Both the position numbers and the translations under genes were made by a program. Positions 57,050-57,609 of a stretch of 57,609 nt of DNA are shown one piece after another. Numbering within the stretch: the stretch's first letter is position 1; every line of letters starts with the position of its first letter. The notes below the pieces were generated by a model. That model ran no database searches. It was not told the DNA's origin and saw only the letters and a program-made list of their open reading frames with translations. This stretch comes from Leucogyrophana mollusca (taxonomy: Eukaryota > Basidiomycota > Agaricomycetes > Boletales): contig MU266514.1 in assembly GCA_021014945.1 (NCBI GenBank), forward strand, positions 1 to 57,609. Direction: 5' to 3'.

Positions 57050-57609
57050 CGACAATAGGATATATCCGAAAGTGCTAGTGAAAGGCTAGTCAAGACTAGT
57101 AAATGGTGTGTAGTGACTCCATAGATTAGTAATCAGTTATAATAAACTAACAAATACTAGTAAACACTAGTAAACACCACTTTCATCAATAATTGCTTAT
57201 AATGGACTAACAAACACTGACAAACACTAATAAACACCGCTGCTATTAATGATTGCTTATAATAGGCTAACCAATGCTAGTGAACACTATCAATGACTAG
57301 TCAAACACTAGTAAATGCTTGTAGTGACTGCTTTATTAGTAATTACCAAAGAAACACTAGTAAACACTAGTAAGCCACCAGTAGTGACCGCTTTTATTAG
57401 TAATTACTAGTAAAACACTAATAAACACTAGTAAGTGATTTGAATGATTTGTAGTGACCACTTGTATTAGTAATTACTAGTGAAACATTAGTAAACACTA
57501 GTAAATGCTTTGTAGTCACCACTTTTATTAGTAGTTATTTATAATAAACTAACAAACACTTGTAAATAAGTTGTAGTGACCGCTTTTATTAGTAATTACT
57601 AGTAAAACA
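57050..57609. repeat. AT-rich minisatellite running off the right edge
   Basis: Degenerate tandem units marked by gtagtgac(c/t)(g/a)c followed by ttttattagtaatta and several actagtaaacactagtaa words. Unit starts were seen at about 57110, 57321, 57381, 57451, 57512 and 57573, so the period near the right end is about 60-70 bp; units between 57120 and 57320 are more diverged. No coding capacity. Confidence 0.75.

Noticed and set aside
57050..57609. Regularly spaced repeats resembling a CRISPR array
   Set aside because: Units are degenerate and the intervals repeat as well, so there are no unique spacers; the host is a eukaryote. It is a minisatellite.

Overview
The window reads as nuclear DNA of an agaricomycete (mushroom-forming basidiomycete) fungus. 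Genes are dense and on both strands. Most are split by many introns of about 45-60 nt with GT-AG ends, and the proteins are fungal (SPT4, MED13, BIG1, ICP55, GPI12, DUF2433, DUF3455, DUF4112). The mobile-element families (hAT, Harbinger, Crypton-like recombinase with a SAP-type partner, DUF6589 with RecQ) are those common in Agaricomycetes. Species cannot be fixed from the sequence.

Left part (about 1-30 kb) is ordinary gene-rich chromatin. In order: a metacaspase-like peptidase (+), a secreted DUF3455 protein (+), the GPI de-N-acetylase GPI12 (+), a degenerate PIF/Harbinger nuclease (+), an amino-acid permease (+), mitochondrial Xaa-Pro aminopeptidase ICP55 (-), a class 3 lipase (+), SPT4 (-), BIG1 (+), MED13 (-), a DUF2433 phosphoesterase-like protein with an RGG tail (+), a DUF4112 membrane protein (+) and a mitochondrial acyl-CoA dehydrogenase (+). 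Neighbours often share short divergent promoters (SPT4/BIG1 87 bp; ICP55/lipase about 230 bp; MED13/DUF2433 about 460 bp).

At 30112-33881 lies a complete hAT transposon, with matching terminal inverted repeats, a perfect 8-bp target duplication and an uninterrupted six-exon transposase. After one more host gene (a membrane-anchored protein with a PB1-like C-terminus, 35332-37025, -), the window becomes mobile-element territory.

Right part (about 37-57.6 kb): a 1,376-bp element with 34-bp inverted repeats and an 8-bp target duplication (37240-38615); a Crypton-like unit in which a SAP-type gene (+) converges on a tyrosine recombinase (-); and an array of DUF6589 (+) / RecQ helicase (-) / DUF6589 (+) / RecQ fragment (-). 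Several of these genes carry single in-frame stops that fit C-to-T decay. The repeated pairing of DUF6589, which has transposase-like acidic motifs, with a RecQ helicase is the best candidate here for an undescribed mobile system. The window also holds an assembly gap (15 N) inside a tandem repeat at 45.3 kb and ends in an AT-rich minisatellite.
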